Made by a program: the position numbers and the translations under genes | Assembly (NCBI GenBank): GCA_009702955.1 | Contig: WLHA01000077.1 | Location: forward strand, 1 to 6,353 | Source of the DNA: Actinomycetota bacterium | GTDB taxonomy: Bacteria; Actinomycetota; Acidimicrobiia; IMCC26256 | DNA: 6,353 bases | Reading direction: 5' to 3' | Notes under the pieces: model-generated | Databases searched by the model: none | Seen by the model: only the letters and a program-made list of their open reading frames with translations | What the model was told of the DNA's origin: nothing | In this document: positions 1 to 5,720 of the stretch, piece by piece | Position numbering within the stretch: the stretch's first letter is position 1 | How the letters are laid out: the number at the start of each line of letters is the position of its first letter

Positions 1-852
1 GCACCTGTATACGAGTCGCGAGTCTCAAGCGGATTAGCAAACCCGGGGTTCTTCAACTGGCCCAAACGAGCAACATCCGAACTTGCTCGACTCAAGCCTG
101 AGGCGGTTGCCTTCATCATCGGCACCAATGACTACCCGATTGTTACCGGCAAACAACTTAGTGGCGACTCTCCGATCGTTGAGGGCCAGCTACCTGTTAG
201 GCCGAAGTGGGCAATTGAGTATGAGAAGAAGACCGAGGAGATGATGCAGATCCTTGTTGGGAGTCAAAACCGAACAGTGTTTTGGGTCTCCCCACCTGTG
301 ATGAAGGACTCCAAGATCAATAACGGAGTGCGCCAGATCGGAGAACTACAGCGCAACGTTGCGAGACGCTTCCCCACCGTTGTTTGGATCGACGGTTACA
401 GCCTCTTCGATGATGCCTCCGGCGCGTATGCAACTCGCATCATTGATGCGAACGGCGACTCGATACTGGCTCGCGCTGGAGATGGAGTGCATCTCTCCCC
501 CGCGGGCGGCGATTACCTAGGGGGAGCAGTCTTCGATGAGATTGACCTCATTTGGCATCTTCGCGACCAGGCAGTATCCGGACGCCCACAGCGCGTTGTT
601 GAGACCAAAGGGTCGACCTATATTCCCGGCACTCGCCCATCGACTCTTGGGCCCGCAACCCGATCAACCGGCGCTACTGGAGCGACCGGCACCTCGGGAG
701 TAAGTGGAGTGACAGGGGGCACAGGGACTACCGGGACCACAGGATCATCCTCGACAACCTCCTCCACCTCCTCTACATCGACAACCACTACCACTCGCCC
801 GCCTGGCTCAACTACCACGAGCACTACCCGAACAACAATTCCGATCCTCTAA
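1..852 (+). CDS. SGNH/GDSL-like hydrolase domain protein (DUF459 type), 5' truncated, with low-complexity C-terminal tail
   Basis: The reading frame is open from the left edge to the TAA at 850-852 (283 residues visible), so the true start lies outside the window. The visible part contains FIIGTND (residues 38-44), which fits SGNH block III (GxND), and DGVH (161-164), which fits the block V Asp-x-x-His of the catalytic site. The GLANPGFFNWP stretch before block III resembles DUF459 proteins. The nucleophile block (GDS) must lie upstream and cannot be checked. After the domain (to about residue 190) comes a linker, then nine Gly-X-Y triplets (670-750) and a Thr/Ser-rich tail ending in IPIL. 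Tails of this kind are common in exported actinobacterial proteins, so I infer a cell-surface or secreted esterase/acyltransferase. It could be a free hydrolase or the C-terminal SGNH domain of a membrane acyltransferase-3 protein; the missing 5' part decides. Substrate unknown. Confidence 0.8.
   Translation, partial: APVYESRVSSGLANPGFFNWPKRATSELARLKPEAVAFIIGTNDYPIVTGKQLSGDSPIVEGQLPVRPKWAIEYEKKTEEMMQILVGSQNRTVFWVSPPVMKDSKINNGVRQIGELQRNVARRFPTVVWIDGYSLFDDASGAYATRIIDANGDSILARAGDGVHLSPAGGDYLGGAVFDEIDLIWHLRDQAVSGRPQRVVETKGSTYIPGTRPSTLGPATRSTGATGATGTSGVSGVTGGTGTTGTTGSSSTTSSTSSTSTTTTTRPPGSTTTSTTRTTIPIL
670..750 (+). repeat. Collagen-like (Gly-X-Y)9 coding repeat
   Basis: Glycine occupies every third codon at 670, 679, 688, 697, 706, 715, 724, 733 and 742, giving nine uninterrupted Gly-X-Y triplets such as GAT, GTS, GVT and GTT. 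The X and Y positions are mostly Thr, Ala, Val and Ser; Pro is absent. The run is followed directly by a Ser/Thr tract with a short RPPG interruption. It may form an extended spacer or a Thr-rich collagen-like stalk. With no proline and only nine triplets, a stable triple helix is uncertain. Confidence 0.8.
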
Positions 853-942
853 GAACAAGCATCATCGGGATACCAATGAGTAGCACCGCGATGCTGGGCT
901 CAACACCTATCCTCAGTTTCGGAGCCAACCAACAAGCGTCGG

Positions 943-948
943 TAGGCT
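943..948 (+). promoter_or_regulatory. Candidate -10 hexamer of a leaderless mcd transcript
   Basis: TAGGCT fits the actinobacterial -10 pattern TANNNT and lies 7 nt before the ATG at 956. That spacing would put the transcription start at or next to the start codon. No good Shine-Dalgarno and no convincing -35 are seen. Confidence 0.4.
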
Positions 949-955
949 CTGCACC

Positions 956-2596
956 ATGACTGAACTCAATGCAACTGCACATCAGGCAACAGCCGTAGCG
1001 CTTGTAGAGGCGGCCGCCGGGATTATCGAGACGGCCTCCAATACCCTCGCTACACGCTCAGCGGAGAATGGGCGCATCTCGGTCGACCTTCTCGACAGAC
1101 AGCAAATTGCGGCGTATGACCTTGCCCATGCTGCGAGTGCAGTTGCGGGTTCGCAGGTAATGCTCACATACGCACTGCATGGAGAGTTTGAGGCGCGCTT
1201 GTCGTTCGCCTACATCGCAGATGTCATAGCGGACCTTGCGTCACGAATGGTCGGGCGCCAAGACTCTTGGGGCGTAGACGCAGTTGTGCTCGCGCCGTTC
1301 ACAGAGTTTGTATCCCTGTTCCGCTCGCCCGAGTTTTTAGAGTTGCTTGCCGATGATGTGATGAAGAAGGGAACTGGCCCGGCTCACCTCGACGATGAGT
1401 TTGATTTGGTGCGCGACACGTTCCACAGATTTGCGCAGGACAAGATTCGCCCGGTTGCTGAGCACATTCATCGCAACAACGAAGACATACCTGAGTCGAT
1501 CCTCCAAGGTATGGCAGAGATCGGCGGCTTCGGTCTCTCTGTTCCAGAAGAGTACGGAGGCTTTGCTGCAGGTGGCGAGTCGGATTATCTCGCCATGTGT
1601 GTTGCAACCGAGGAGTTGTCTTGGGGATCTCTCGGAGCAGGCGGAGCACTCATAACGCGACCAGAGATCCTCACTCGCGCAATTGTGCGCGGAGGTACAG
1701 AAGAGCAGAAACATGGCTGGCTTCCACAGATTGCATCTGGCGAGCGCATCGTTGGCGTGATGGTGACAGAGCCCGATTTCGGATCAGACGTCGCAGGCGT
1801 AAACGTGATGGCAACACCCGATGGAGATGGGTGGGCGATCAACGGTGTAAAGACGTGGTGCACATTTGCAGGGCGTGCGGACACGCTCATGCTGCTTGCT
1901 CGCACAGATCCAGACCGCTCCAAGGGTCACCGCGGCCTCTCGGTTTTTGTCGTCGAGAAGCCACCAGCACCGGGGCACTCATTCGCATTCGAAGACGGTC
2001 TCGGCGGGAAGATGGAGGGTCGTGCGATCGACACGCTCGGGTACCGCGGTATGCATTCATACGAGGTGGCCTTCGACAATTGGCACGTTCCGGCAAATGC
2101 GCTTATCGGCGGAGAGAGCGGCCTAGGCAAGGGTTTCTACTTCCAGATGGAGGGCTTCGAGAACGGCAGGCTTCAGACTGCAGCGCGCGCTGTGGGGCTT
2201 ATGCAGGCTGCCTTCGAGGCCGGGCTCGCATACTCACTTGATAGACGCGTCTTCGGGAAGCCAGTCTTTGATTACCAGCTCACCAAGGCGAAGTTGGCGA
2301 GAATGGCTGCACTTATATGCGCAGGGCGTCAGTTCTCATACGAGGTATCTCGAATGATGGCTCGCGGAGAAGGCGCTCTTGAGGCCTCGATGGTTAAGGC
2401 CTATGTATGCCGCGCGGCAGAGTGGGTTACTCGCGAGGCCATGCAGCTTCACGGCGGCATGGGGTACGCGGAGGAGTACGCGGTATCTCGCTACTTTGTT
2501 GACGCTCGCGTGCTCTCAATCTTCGAGGGAGCTGACGAGACACTCTGCCTTCGCGTAATCGCTCGCAGACTTACGGAGCAAGCATTAGAGGGGTAA
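956..2596 (+). CDS. mcd: (2S)-methylsuccinyl-CoA dehydrogenase (acyl-CoA dehydrogenase family)
   Basis: This FAD enzyme is expected to oxidise (2S)-methylsuccinyl-CoA to mesaconyl-CoA in the ethylmalonyl-CoA pathway, passing electrons to electron-transferring flavoprotein. The 546-residue length exceeds the roughly 380-400 of ordinary acyl-CoA dehydrogenases. The excess is a helical N-terminal extension of about 145 residues, including ENGRISVDLLDRQQIAAYDL, as in known Mcd proteins. The family fold begins near DDEFDLVRDTF (146 on). TEPDFGSD (271-278) corresponds to the first family signature, and QLHGGMGYAEEYAVSRYFVD (497-516) matches the second exactly. E524 in SIFEGADE sits where medium-chain-type enzymes carry the catalytic base. 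The start at 956 is backed by the complete extension and the -10-like hexamer just upstream. The convergent neighbour encodes a lyase of the same pathway, which strengthens the call. Another branched acyl-CoA substrate remains possible. Confidence 0.85.
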   Translation: MTELNATAHQATAVALVEAAAGIIETASNTLATRSAENGRISVDLLDRQQIAAYDLAHAASAVAGSQVMLTYALHGEFEARLSFAYIADVIADLASRMVGRQDSWGVDAVVLAPFTEFVSLFRSPEFLELLADDVMKKGTGPAHLDDEFDLVRDTFHRFAQDKIRPVAEHIHRNNEDIPESILQGMAEIGGFGLSVPEEYGGFAAGGESDYLAMCVATEELSWGSLGAGGALITRPEILTRAIVRGGTEEQKHGWLPQIASGERIVGVMVTEPDFGSDVAGVNVMATPDGDGWAINGVKTWCTFAGRADTLMLLARTDPDRSKGHRGLSVFVVEKPPAPGHSFAFEDGLGGKMEGRAIDTLGYRGMHSYEVAFDNWHVPANALIGGESGLGKGFYFQMEGFENGRLQTAARAVGLMQAAFEAGLAYSLDRRVFGKPVFDYQLTKAKLARMAALICAGRQFSYEVSRMMARGEGALEASMVKAYVCRAAEWVTREAMQLHGGMGYAEEYAVSRYFVDARVLSIFEGADETLCLRVIARRLTEQALEG

Positions 2597-2603
2597 CACG
2601 CCG

Positions 2604-2629
2604 CTAGTTGTATTTACTAGTTGTATTTA
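2604..2629. repeat. 13-bp tandem duplication between mcd and mcl1
   Basis: The unit CTAGTTGTATTTA occurs twice head to tail (2604-2616 and 2617-2629) without a mismatch and is followed by C. It fills most of the 43-bp spacer between two converging stop codons. I see no clear terminator hairpin there. It may be a recent slippage duplication. Confidence 0.9.
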
Positions 2630-2639
2630 CCCGGCTTAT

Positions 2640-3581
2640 TTACTCGGCGCTTCGGGTCATCCCTGCACGAGATCCTCGAGTAACAAACTTGGTAGCCATC
2701 TTGCGGCTTGCCTCATCAATCATCTCGTCCCCGAACATCACTGCGCCCTTGCGCTCGCCCTCTGTCGTGGCTTGCTCATAGGCATCGAGAATGTCGAATG
2801 CGCGGTCGAACTGCTCCTGAGTTGGAGTGAAGACCTCATTCAAGATCACGACCTGCTCTGGGTGCAGCGCCCACTTGCCGTCGTATCCAAGGACTTTGGT
2901 GCGGTTCGTGTAGTCACGGAACGCATCGTGGTCGCGGATTTTTAGGAATGGTCCGTCGATTACCTGTAGGCCATTCGCGCGCCCTGCCATCAAGATCTTC
3001 GAGAAGACATAGTGGAAGTGATCGCCTGGGTACTCATCGATCTGCACTCCACCGGTGAGAACTGGCATCTCGATGGATGCAGCAAAGTCAGCTGGTCCAA
3101 AGATGATCGTCTCGAGTCGTGGGGAGGCTGCACAGATTTCCTCAACGTTGATTAGCCCACGTGCTGTCTCAATCTGCGCTTCGATACCGATGTGCCCATT
3201 TGGCAGACCAGCCTTCTTCTCAACTTGAGTAAGCAAGAGGTCCATCGCAACAATCTCCGCCGCGCTCTGAACCTTCGGAAGCATGATCTCCTCTAGACGA
3301 GGGCCCGCGTTCCCGACTACCTCGAGGATGTCGTAGACCGTCCACTGCGTATCCCACGCGTTGACGCGAACACAGAGAACTGCTTCACCCCAGTCCTGGG
3401 ACTTGATGGCGTTTACAACCTTGGTGCGCGCCGCCTCTTTCTCTAGCGGCGATACAGAGTCCTCGAGGTCGAGGAACACCATGTCGGCTCCGAGGCCAGG
3501 GGCCTTGGCAAGCATCTTCTCGCTCGAGCCTGGTACTGAGAGGCATGAGCGACGGGGCAGGGATCGTGTGCGTTCTGACAT
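2640..3581 (-). CDS. mcl1: L-malyl-CoA/beta-methylmalyl-CoA lyase (HpcH/HpaI aldolase, CitE-like)
   Basis: In the ethylmalonyl-CoA pathway this Mg-dependent TIM-barrel lyase splits beta-methylmalyl-CoA into glyoxylate and propionyl-CoA; family members also cleave or form L-malyl-CoA. The 313 residues are near the usual length. Visible landmarks are RRSCLSVPGSS (10-20), LDLEDSV (37-43), R72 in CVRVNAWDT, IMLPKVQ (99-105), E138 in EAQIETARG and D165 in FGPADF (expected Mg ligands), KWALHPEQV (236-244), and the C-terminal GDEMIDEASRKMA (284-296), whose D289 is a candidate catalytic acid by comparison with CitE/CLYBL relatives. The C-terminal motif and the GMTR near the end resemble actinobacterial Mcl proteins rather than CitE of citrate lyase. 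The ATG has no Shine-Dalgarno, but TACGCT lies 8 nt upstream. The gene is convergent with mcd and divergent from the MBL gene. Citramalyl-CoA lyase is the main alternative. Confidence 0.83.
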   Translation of the reverse strand: MSERTRSLPRRSCLSVPGSSEKMLAKAPGLGADMVFLDLEDSVSPLEKEAARTKVVNAIKSQDWGEAVLCVRVNAWDTQWTVYDILEVVGNAGPRLEEIMLPKVQSAAEIVAMDLLLTQVEKKAGLPNGHIGIEAQIETARGLINVEEICAASPRLETIIFGPADFAASIEMPVLTGGVQIDEYPGDHFHYVFSKILMAGRANGLQVIDGPFLKIRDHDAFRDYTNRTKVLGYDGKWALHPEQVVILNEVFTPTQEQFDRAFDILDAYEQATTEGERKGAVMFGDEMIDEASRKMATKFVTRGSRAGMTRSAE

Positions 3582-3589
3582 AGGAGTGG

Positions 3590-3595
3590 AGCGTA
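3590..3595 (-). promoter_or_regulatory. Candidate -10 hexamer of a leaderless mcl1 transcript
   Basis: Read on the minus strand the hexamer is TACGCT (TANNNT), with 8 nt before the mcl1 ATG. The purine-poor stretch between it and the start (CCACTCCT) offers no ribosome-binding site. Confidence 0.4.
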
Positions 3596-3650
3596 ATCAT
3601 CAAGCGAGGTCTGCTTCTACTCGGCATCGCTAAATACCCTTCAGGGCCGG

Positions 3651-3656
3651 TACTCT
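3651..3656 (+). promoter_or_regulatory. Candidate -10 hexamer of a leaderless MBL-hydrolase transcript
   Basis: TACTCT (TANNNT) lies 6 nt before the GTG at 3663. This spacing supports GTG 3663 as the true start and a transcript without a 5' leader. The hexamer shares the 81-bp divergent spacer with the mcl1 candidate promoter. Confidence 0.4.
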
Positions 3657-3662
3657 GAGCCT

Positions 3663-4511
3663 GTGGCTAGCGACTCCCCAACCCTCACCCTGCATGAAAT
3701 CGCCGATGGAGTAATGGTCTGGCTCCAGCCGGGGGGCGAGTCCGGGGTAAGTAATGCAGGGGTTGTGGTTGATGACGACGGCCTAACTGTGATTGACACC
3801 CTGATGGTTCCTGAGCAGTGGCAGCCATTTGCCGCGGCAGTGAATGGTCTTGGGCTACCAGTGCGCAGGGTCGTGCTCACACATGCGCATATTGACCATG
3901 TTGGAGGAACGAGCGCGTTTCGGAATGCGATGGTCTTAGCTTCATCAGTTACAGGTGACCTGCTTGATCAAGAGATGCCGATCTCCGCTTACAAGGCGTT
4001 TATGCCGGCATTCACACGCGGCTTCGACGAGCTCGAGGCGATAGGCACTCGACCAGTGAGCCATGTAATAGACGAACCAGCGATGGTTACTCCGCGCATC
4101 GAAGTGATTCCAGCAGCAGGCCACACCGCTGGAGACGTGATGGTTCTTGTTGAGGACGCTGATGTGCTCTTCGCAGGAGACATCTGTTTCTTCGGCGTTA
4201 CTCCCCTTGCGTTTCAAGGAGATGTAGCAACCTGGGCTGAGGTATTAGAGATTGCAGTTGATTTAGCAGAGACGATTGTTCCGGGGCACGGACCAATAGG
4301 CGGTGCCGATGATGTGCGCGCTCTCCAGAACTACCTACGCGCGTGTGTCGCGGCCGATGGCGACCCTGCGGCGATAGGAGCAGGCCCTTGGGATTCTTGG
4401 CTTGAGCGCGCTGAGAGAGATGCGATCAATGTGGAGAGAGCAAAGATGCTCGCTTCAGGTGAGAGCCCGGGAACGATCCCACCAACAATGCTTAAAGCCC
4501 TAGGTTTCTAA
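3663..4511 (+). CDS. Metallo-beta-lactamase-fold hydrolase
   Basis: This 282-residue cytoplasmic protein, without signal peptide or membrane segment, has a complete metal-binding set of the MBL superfamily. HAHIDH (74-79) supplies H74, H76, D78 and H79; H154 is in AAGHTAGD; D173 is in FAGDICF; H209 is in VPGHGP. Such a set normally binds two zinc or iron ions. The N-terminal GESGVSNAGVVVDDDGLTVIDT strand pattern is also typical. The C-terminal region after about residue 215 is helical and Arg/Glu-rich. The layout is closest to generic hydrolases of the glyoxalase II or thioesterase kind; no substrate can be named from sequence. Its neighbour mcl1 makes acyl-CoA products, so a CoA-thioester hydrolase is conceivable, but that is speculation. 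The start is a GTG supported by a -10-like hexamer 6 nt upstream. It is divergent from mcl1 and convergent with the PPOX gene. Confidence 0.88.
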   Translation: MASDSPTLTLHEIADGVMVWLQPGGESGVSNAGVVVDDDGLTVIDTLMVPEQWQPFAAAVNGLGLPVRRVVLTHAHIDHVGGTSAFRNAMVLASSVTGDLLDQEMPISAYKAFMPAFTRGFDELEAIGTRPVSHVIDEPAMVTPRIEVIPAAGHTAGDVMVLVEDADVLFAGDICFFGVTPLAFQGDVATWAEVLEIAVDLAETIVPGHGPIGGADDVRALQNYLRACVAADGDPAAIGAGPWDSWLERAERDAINVERAKMLASGESPGTIPPTMLKALGF

Positions 4512-4515
4512 TCTC

Positions 4516-4528
4516 CCCGAACTTCGGG
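4516..4528. terminator. Short hairpin between convergent MBL and PPOX genes
   Basis: CCCGA (4516-4520) pairs with TCGGG (4524-4528) around a 3-nt loop, in the 24-bp gap between the two stop codons. The sequence TATTTAG follows on the plus strand. The stem is only 5 bp and the T-tract is poor, so this is at best a weak terminator. Confidence 0.3.
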
Positions 4529-4535
4529 TATTTAG

Positions 4536-4997
4536 TTAGTAAGCGCCCTCGAGCTTGGAGTGGTCCCACGAGACCACCTTGTCCAGACTTATCCGCACCC
4601 CTAAGCGCTTGGCGCCCATCGCGTGCACACCCTCGCGCACGGCCTCATCAGTAATTGGCATCCAGTATTTCTCGAAGACGGCCTCGCCAATAGCGTTGAC
4701 CTCATCTCGATCCTCGATAACCGTCGCCGTGCCCGCTACGGAGACTCCACGTAGTTGCTCGTAGACATCCCCATCGGCGACAAGCACCGTAACCCTCGGG
4801 TCGCGCTGGAGATTTACGATCTTCTGGCTACGTCCGTAGGTCCAGAAGCAGAGGTCGCCATCTACAAGCGCGAACCACATCGTCACAAGGTGGGGCGTGC
4901 CGTCGGCATTGATGGAGGCAACTTGAAGGTCTCGCCCTGAGGTGAGGTAGGACTCAACCTCGGCCTCGGTCATCCGGATGATGTCTCGTCTGCTCAT
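4536..4997 (-). CDS. PPOX-class (pyridoxamine 5'-phosphate oxidase-like) flavin/F420-binding protein
   Basis: The 153-residue single-domain protein has the split-barrel pattern of this class: LQVASINADGTPHLVTMWF (about 24-42), then DGDLCFWTYG (46-55) and RSQKIVNLQRDPRVTVLV (56-73). This matches small actinobacterial proteins annotated as F420-dependent or FMN-binding PPOX proteins. They usually form dimers and reduce or oxidise small substrates in the cytoplasm. Which cofactor is bound cannot be read from sequence. The C-terminal VRISLDKVVSWDHSKLEG is also typical of the group. Its start is the best-supported by a ribosome site in the window: GGGAG lies 6 nt upstream of the ATG, unlike the neighbouring genes. 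It is divergent from the thioredoxin-fold gene over an 89-bp spacer. True pyridoxamine phosphate oxidase is unlikely, as that enzyme is clearly longer. Confidence 0.8.
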   Translation of the reverse strand: MSRRDIIRMTEAEVESYLTSGRDLQVASINADGTPHLVTMWFALVDGDLCFWTYGRSQKIVNLQRDPRVTVLVADGDVYEQLRGVSVAGTATVIEDRDEVNAIGEAVFEKYWMPITDEAVREGVHAMGAKRLGVRISLDKVVSWDHSKLEGAY

Positions 4998-5003
4998 GGA
5001 TCG

Positions 5004-5008
5004 CTCCC
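5004..5008 (-). promoter_or_regulatory. Shine-Dalgarno of the PPOX gene
   Basis: GGGAG on the minus strand lies 6 nt before the ATG at 4997. It fixes the start and shows that this mRNA carries a 5' leader, unlike most neighbours here. Confidence 0.6.
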
Positions 5009-5012
5009 GTCA

Positions 5013-5025
5013 AGAGGGCCCCTCT
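5013..5025. promoter_or_regulatory. Perfect 13-bp dyad upstream of the PPOX gene
   Basis: AGAGGG and CCCTCT flank a single central C. The dyad sits 16-28 nt upstream of the PPOX start codon in the divergent spacer. It could be an operator half-site pair; a GC-rich chance palindrome is equally possible. Confidence 0.3.
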
Positions 5026-5072
5026 AGCAATTTGGGGGCCGCGCGAGACCGAGGCTACCTAGCGCGGCAGGG

Positions 5073-5078
5073 TAACCT
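5073..5078 (+). promoter_or_regulatory. Candidate -10 hexamer of a leaderless thioredoxin-fold gene
   Basis: TAACCT (TANNNT) lies 8 nt before the GTG at 5087, the same arrangement as seen upstream of mcl1. No Shine-Dalgarno is visible before this GTG. Confidence 0.4.
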
Positions 5079-5086
5079 TCCAAACT

Positions 5087-5533
5087 GTGGCAACCAACCC
5101 AGATCCCCAATTGGCCCTCGAGACAATCTCCGGGAGCAGTCGCTCAATAGACGACTGGACCACCATGTTTCAGTTGTGCCTGGTAATCCTCCCTGACGAG
5201 ATGGAGGCGACAAGGTATTTCCCGATCGCCGACCAGATATTCAAGGTTCTTGGGGACGCCGACTGCCGAACCGCCTTTGTACTGCCAACCACTCCAGCAA
5301 TTGCACGAAGGATCCTTGGCAAGAAGGCCGACGAGGTAATGACCTTCGTCGACCCCGACCGGAGTCTCGTCGCAGGCCTTGGGATCACCTCGCTCCCCGC
5401 CTTGGTGCATATTCGCCAGGACACCTCGGTTGGCGAGGTCGCCGAGGGATGGGACCCGACCGAGTGGCAGAGGGTCGCTGACTCGATTGCGAAGGCAATG
5501 GCTTGGTCCGCTCCGGAGTTCAAAAACTCCTAA
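5087..5533 (+). CDS. Thioredoxin-fold protein lacking the CXXC active site, function unknown
   Basis: The 148-residue protein looks like a conserved actinobacterial family with a thioredoxin-like fold. I see a hydrophobic strand (MFQLCLVIL, 27-35), a middle strand (CRTAFVLP, 60-67), and LGITSLPALVHIRQD (98-112), where P104 fits the cis-proline that precedes a strand in thioredoxins. EGWDPTEWQRVADSIAKAM (120-138) would form the last helix. The only cysteines are C31 and C60; there is no CXXC pair, so disulfide oxidoreductase activity is unlikely, and a binding or scaffold role is more probable. No signal peptide is visible. The GTG start is chosen because it begins the conserved-looking region (MATNPDPQLALETISG) and has a -10-like hexamer 8 nt upstream. 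The family assignment comes from memory of similar sequences and fold pattern, so the partner and pathway are unknown. Confidence 0.7.
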   Translation: MATNPDPQLALETISGSSRSIDDWTTMFQLCLVILPDEMEATRYFPIADQIFKVLGDADCRTAFVLPTTPAIARRILGKKADEVMTFVDPDRSLVAGLGITSLPALVHIRQDTSVGEVAEGWDPTEWQRVADSIAKAMAWSAPEFKNS

Positions 5534-5547
5534 GCCACTCCTAGGCC
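5526..5547. repeat. 11-bp tandem duplication spanning the stop codon
   Basis: ACTCCTAAGCC (5526-5536) is followed directly by ACTCCTAGGCC (5537-5547), 10 of 11 identical. The TAA stop of the thioredoxin-fold gene lies in the first copy. The second copy would carry an in-phase-like TAG, but its frame is shifted. Confidence 0.8.
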
Positions 5548-5557
5548 AAAAATCGCG

Positions 5558-5601
5558 AAAGTGCTGGTCAGAGCCCTTTTTGGCTCCCCGCGTAGCACTT
5601 T
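5558..5601. other. Nested inverted repeat (possible structured RNA or terminator)
   Basis: The outer arms AAAGTGCT (5558-5565) and AGCACTTT (5594-5601) are perfectly complementary over 8 bp. Inside them GAGCC (5571-5575) and GGCTC (5582-5586) form a second stem with a CTTTTT loop. It begins 24 nt after the upstream stop codon. On the plus strand no U-tract follows; on the minus strand the outer stem is followed by CGCGATTTTT. It could terminate the thioredoxin-fold transcript, be a protein site, or be part of a long leader. Confidence 0.5.
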
Positions 5602-5615
5602 GACCCTCCCGGCGC

Positions 5616-5629
5616 CTAGGGTCTAGGGC
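5616..5629. repeat. 7-bp tandem duplication
   Basis: CTAGGGT (5616-5622) is followed by CTAGGGC (5623-5629). It lies between the nested inverted repeat and the next hairpin. Too short to interpret alone. Confidence 0.6.
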
Positions 5630-5634
5630 ATCAG

Positions 5635-5655
5635 CAACCCCTAACCTTTGGGTTG
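5635..5655. other. Hairpin in the upstream region of the exported coiled-coil gene
   Basis: CAACCC (5635-5640) pairs with GGGTTG (5650-5655) over a 9-nt loop, extendable by one G-T pair. No T-run follows on the plus strand (TCACG), so a terminator is not supported. Confidence 0.35.
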
Positions 5656-5693
5656 TCACGTCTAGTTCAAATCAGATCATTTCAAAAAAGTTC

Positions 5694-5717
5694 AATGCAA
5701 AATTGAATGCAAAATAG
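5694..5717. repeat. 12-bp tandem duplication in an AT-rich stretch
   Basis: AATGCAAAATTG (5694-5705) is followed by AATGCAAAATAG (5706-5717), 11 of 12 identical. An inverted repeat overlaps the first copy: TTCAAT (5691-5696) and ATTGAA (5702-5707) around GCAAA. The surrounding 5660-5720 is markedly A/T-rich compared with the genes, which suggests the promoter region of the downstream gene, although I cannot fix the -10 and -35 boxes. Confidence 0.75.
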
Positions 5718-5720
5718 TTT

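Noticed and set aside
618..824. Val/Pro/Glu-rich minus-strand open frame
   Set aside because: It is the antisense reading of the Gly/Thr/Ser low-complexity tail of the SGNH protein.
858..895. Inverted repeat AGCATC/GATGCT after the SGNH gene as a terminator
   Set aside because: The loop is about 26 nt, the stem is 6 bp, and no T-tract follows; a competing 4-bp hairpin exists in the same place.
1299..1714. Minus-strand open frames of 116 and 125 codons inside mcd
   Set aside because: Both are antisense to conserved family motifs and lack any recognisable pattern or ribosome site.
1597..2241. 214-codon plus-strand open frame inside mcd
   Set aside because: The product is extremely Arg/Cys-rich and lies wholly within the well-supported acyl-CoA dehydrogenase in another frame.
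5144..5659. 171-codon minus-strand open frame over the thioredoxin-fold gene
   Set aside because: It is antisense to a gene with clear fold signatures, its composition (Gly/Arg/Ser-rich) resembles no family, and it runs through the repeat-rich spacer.
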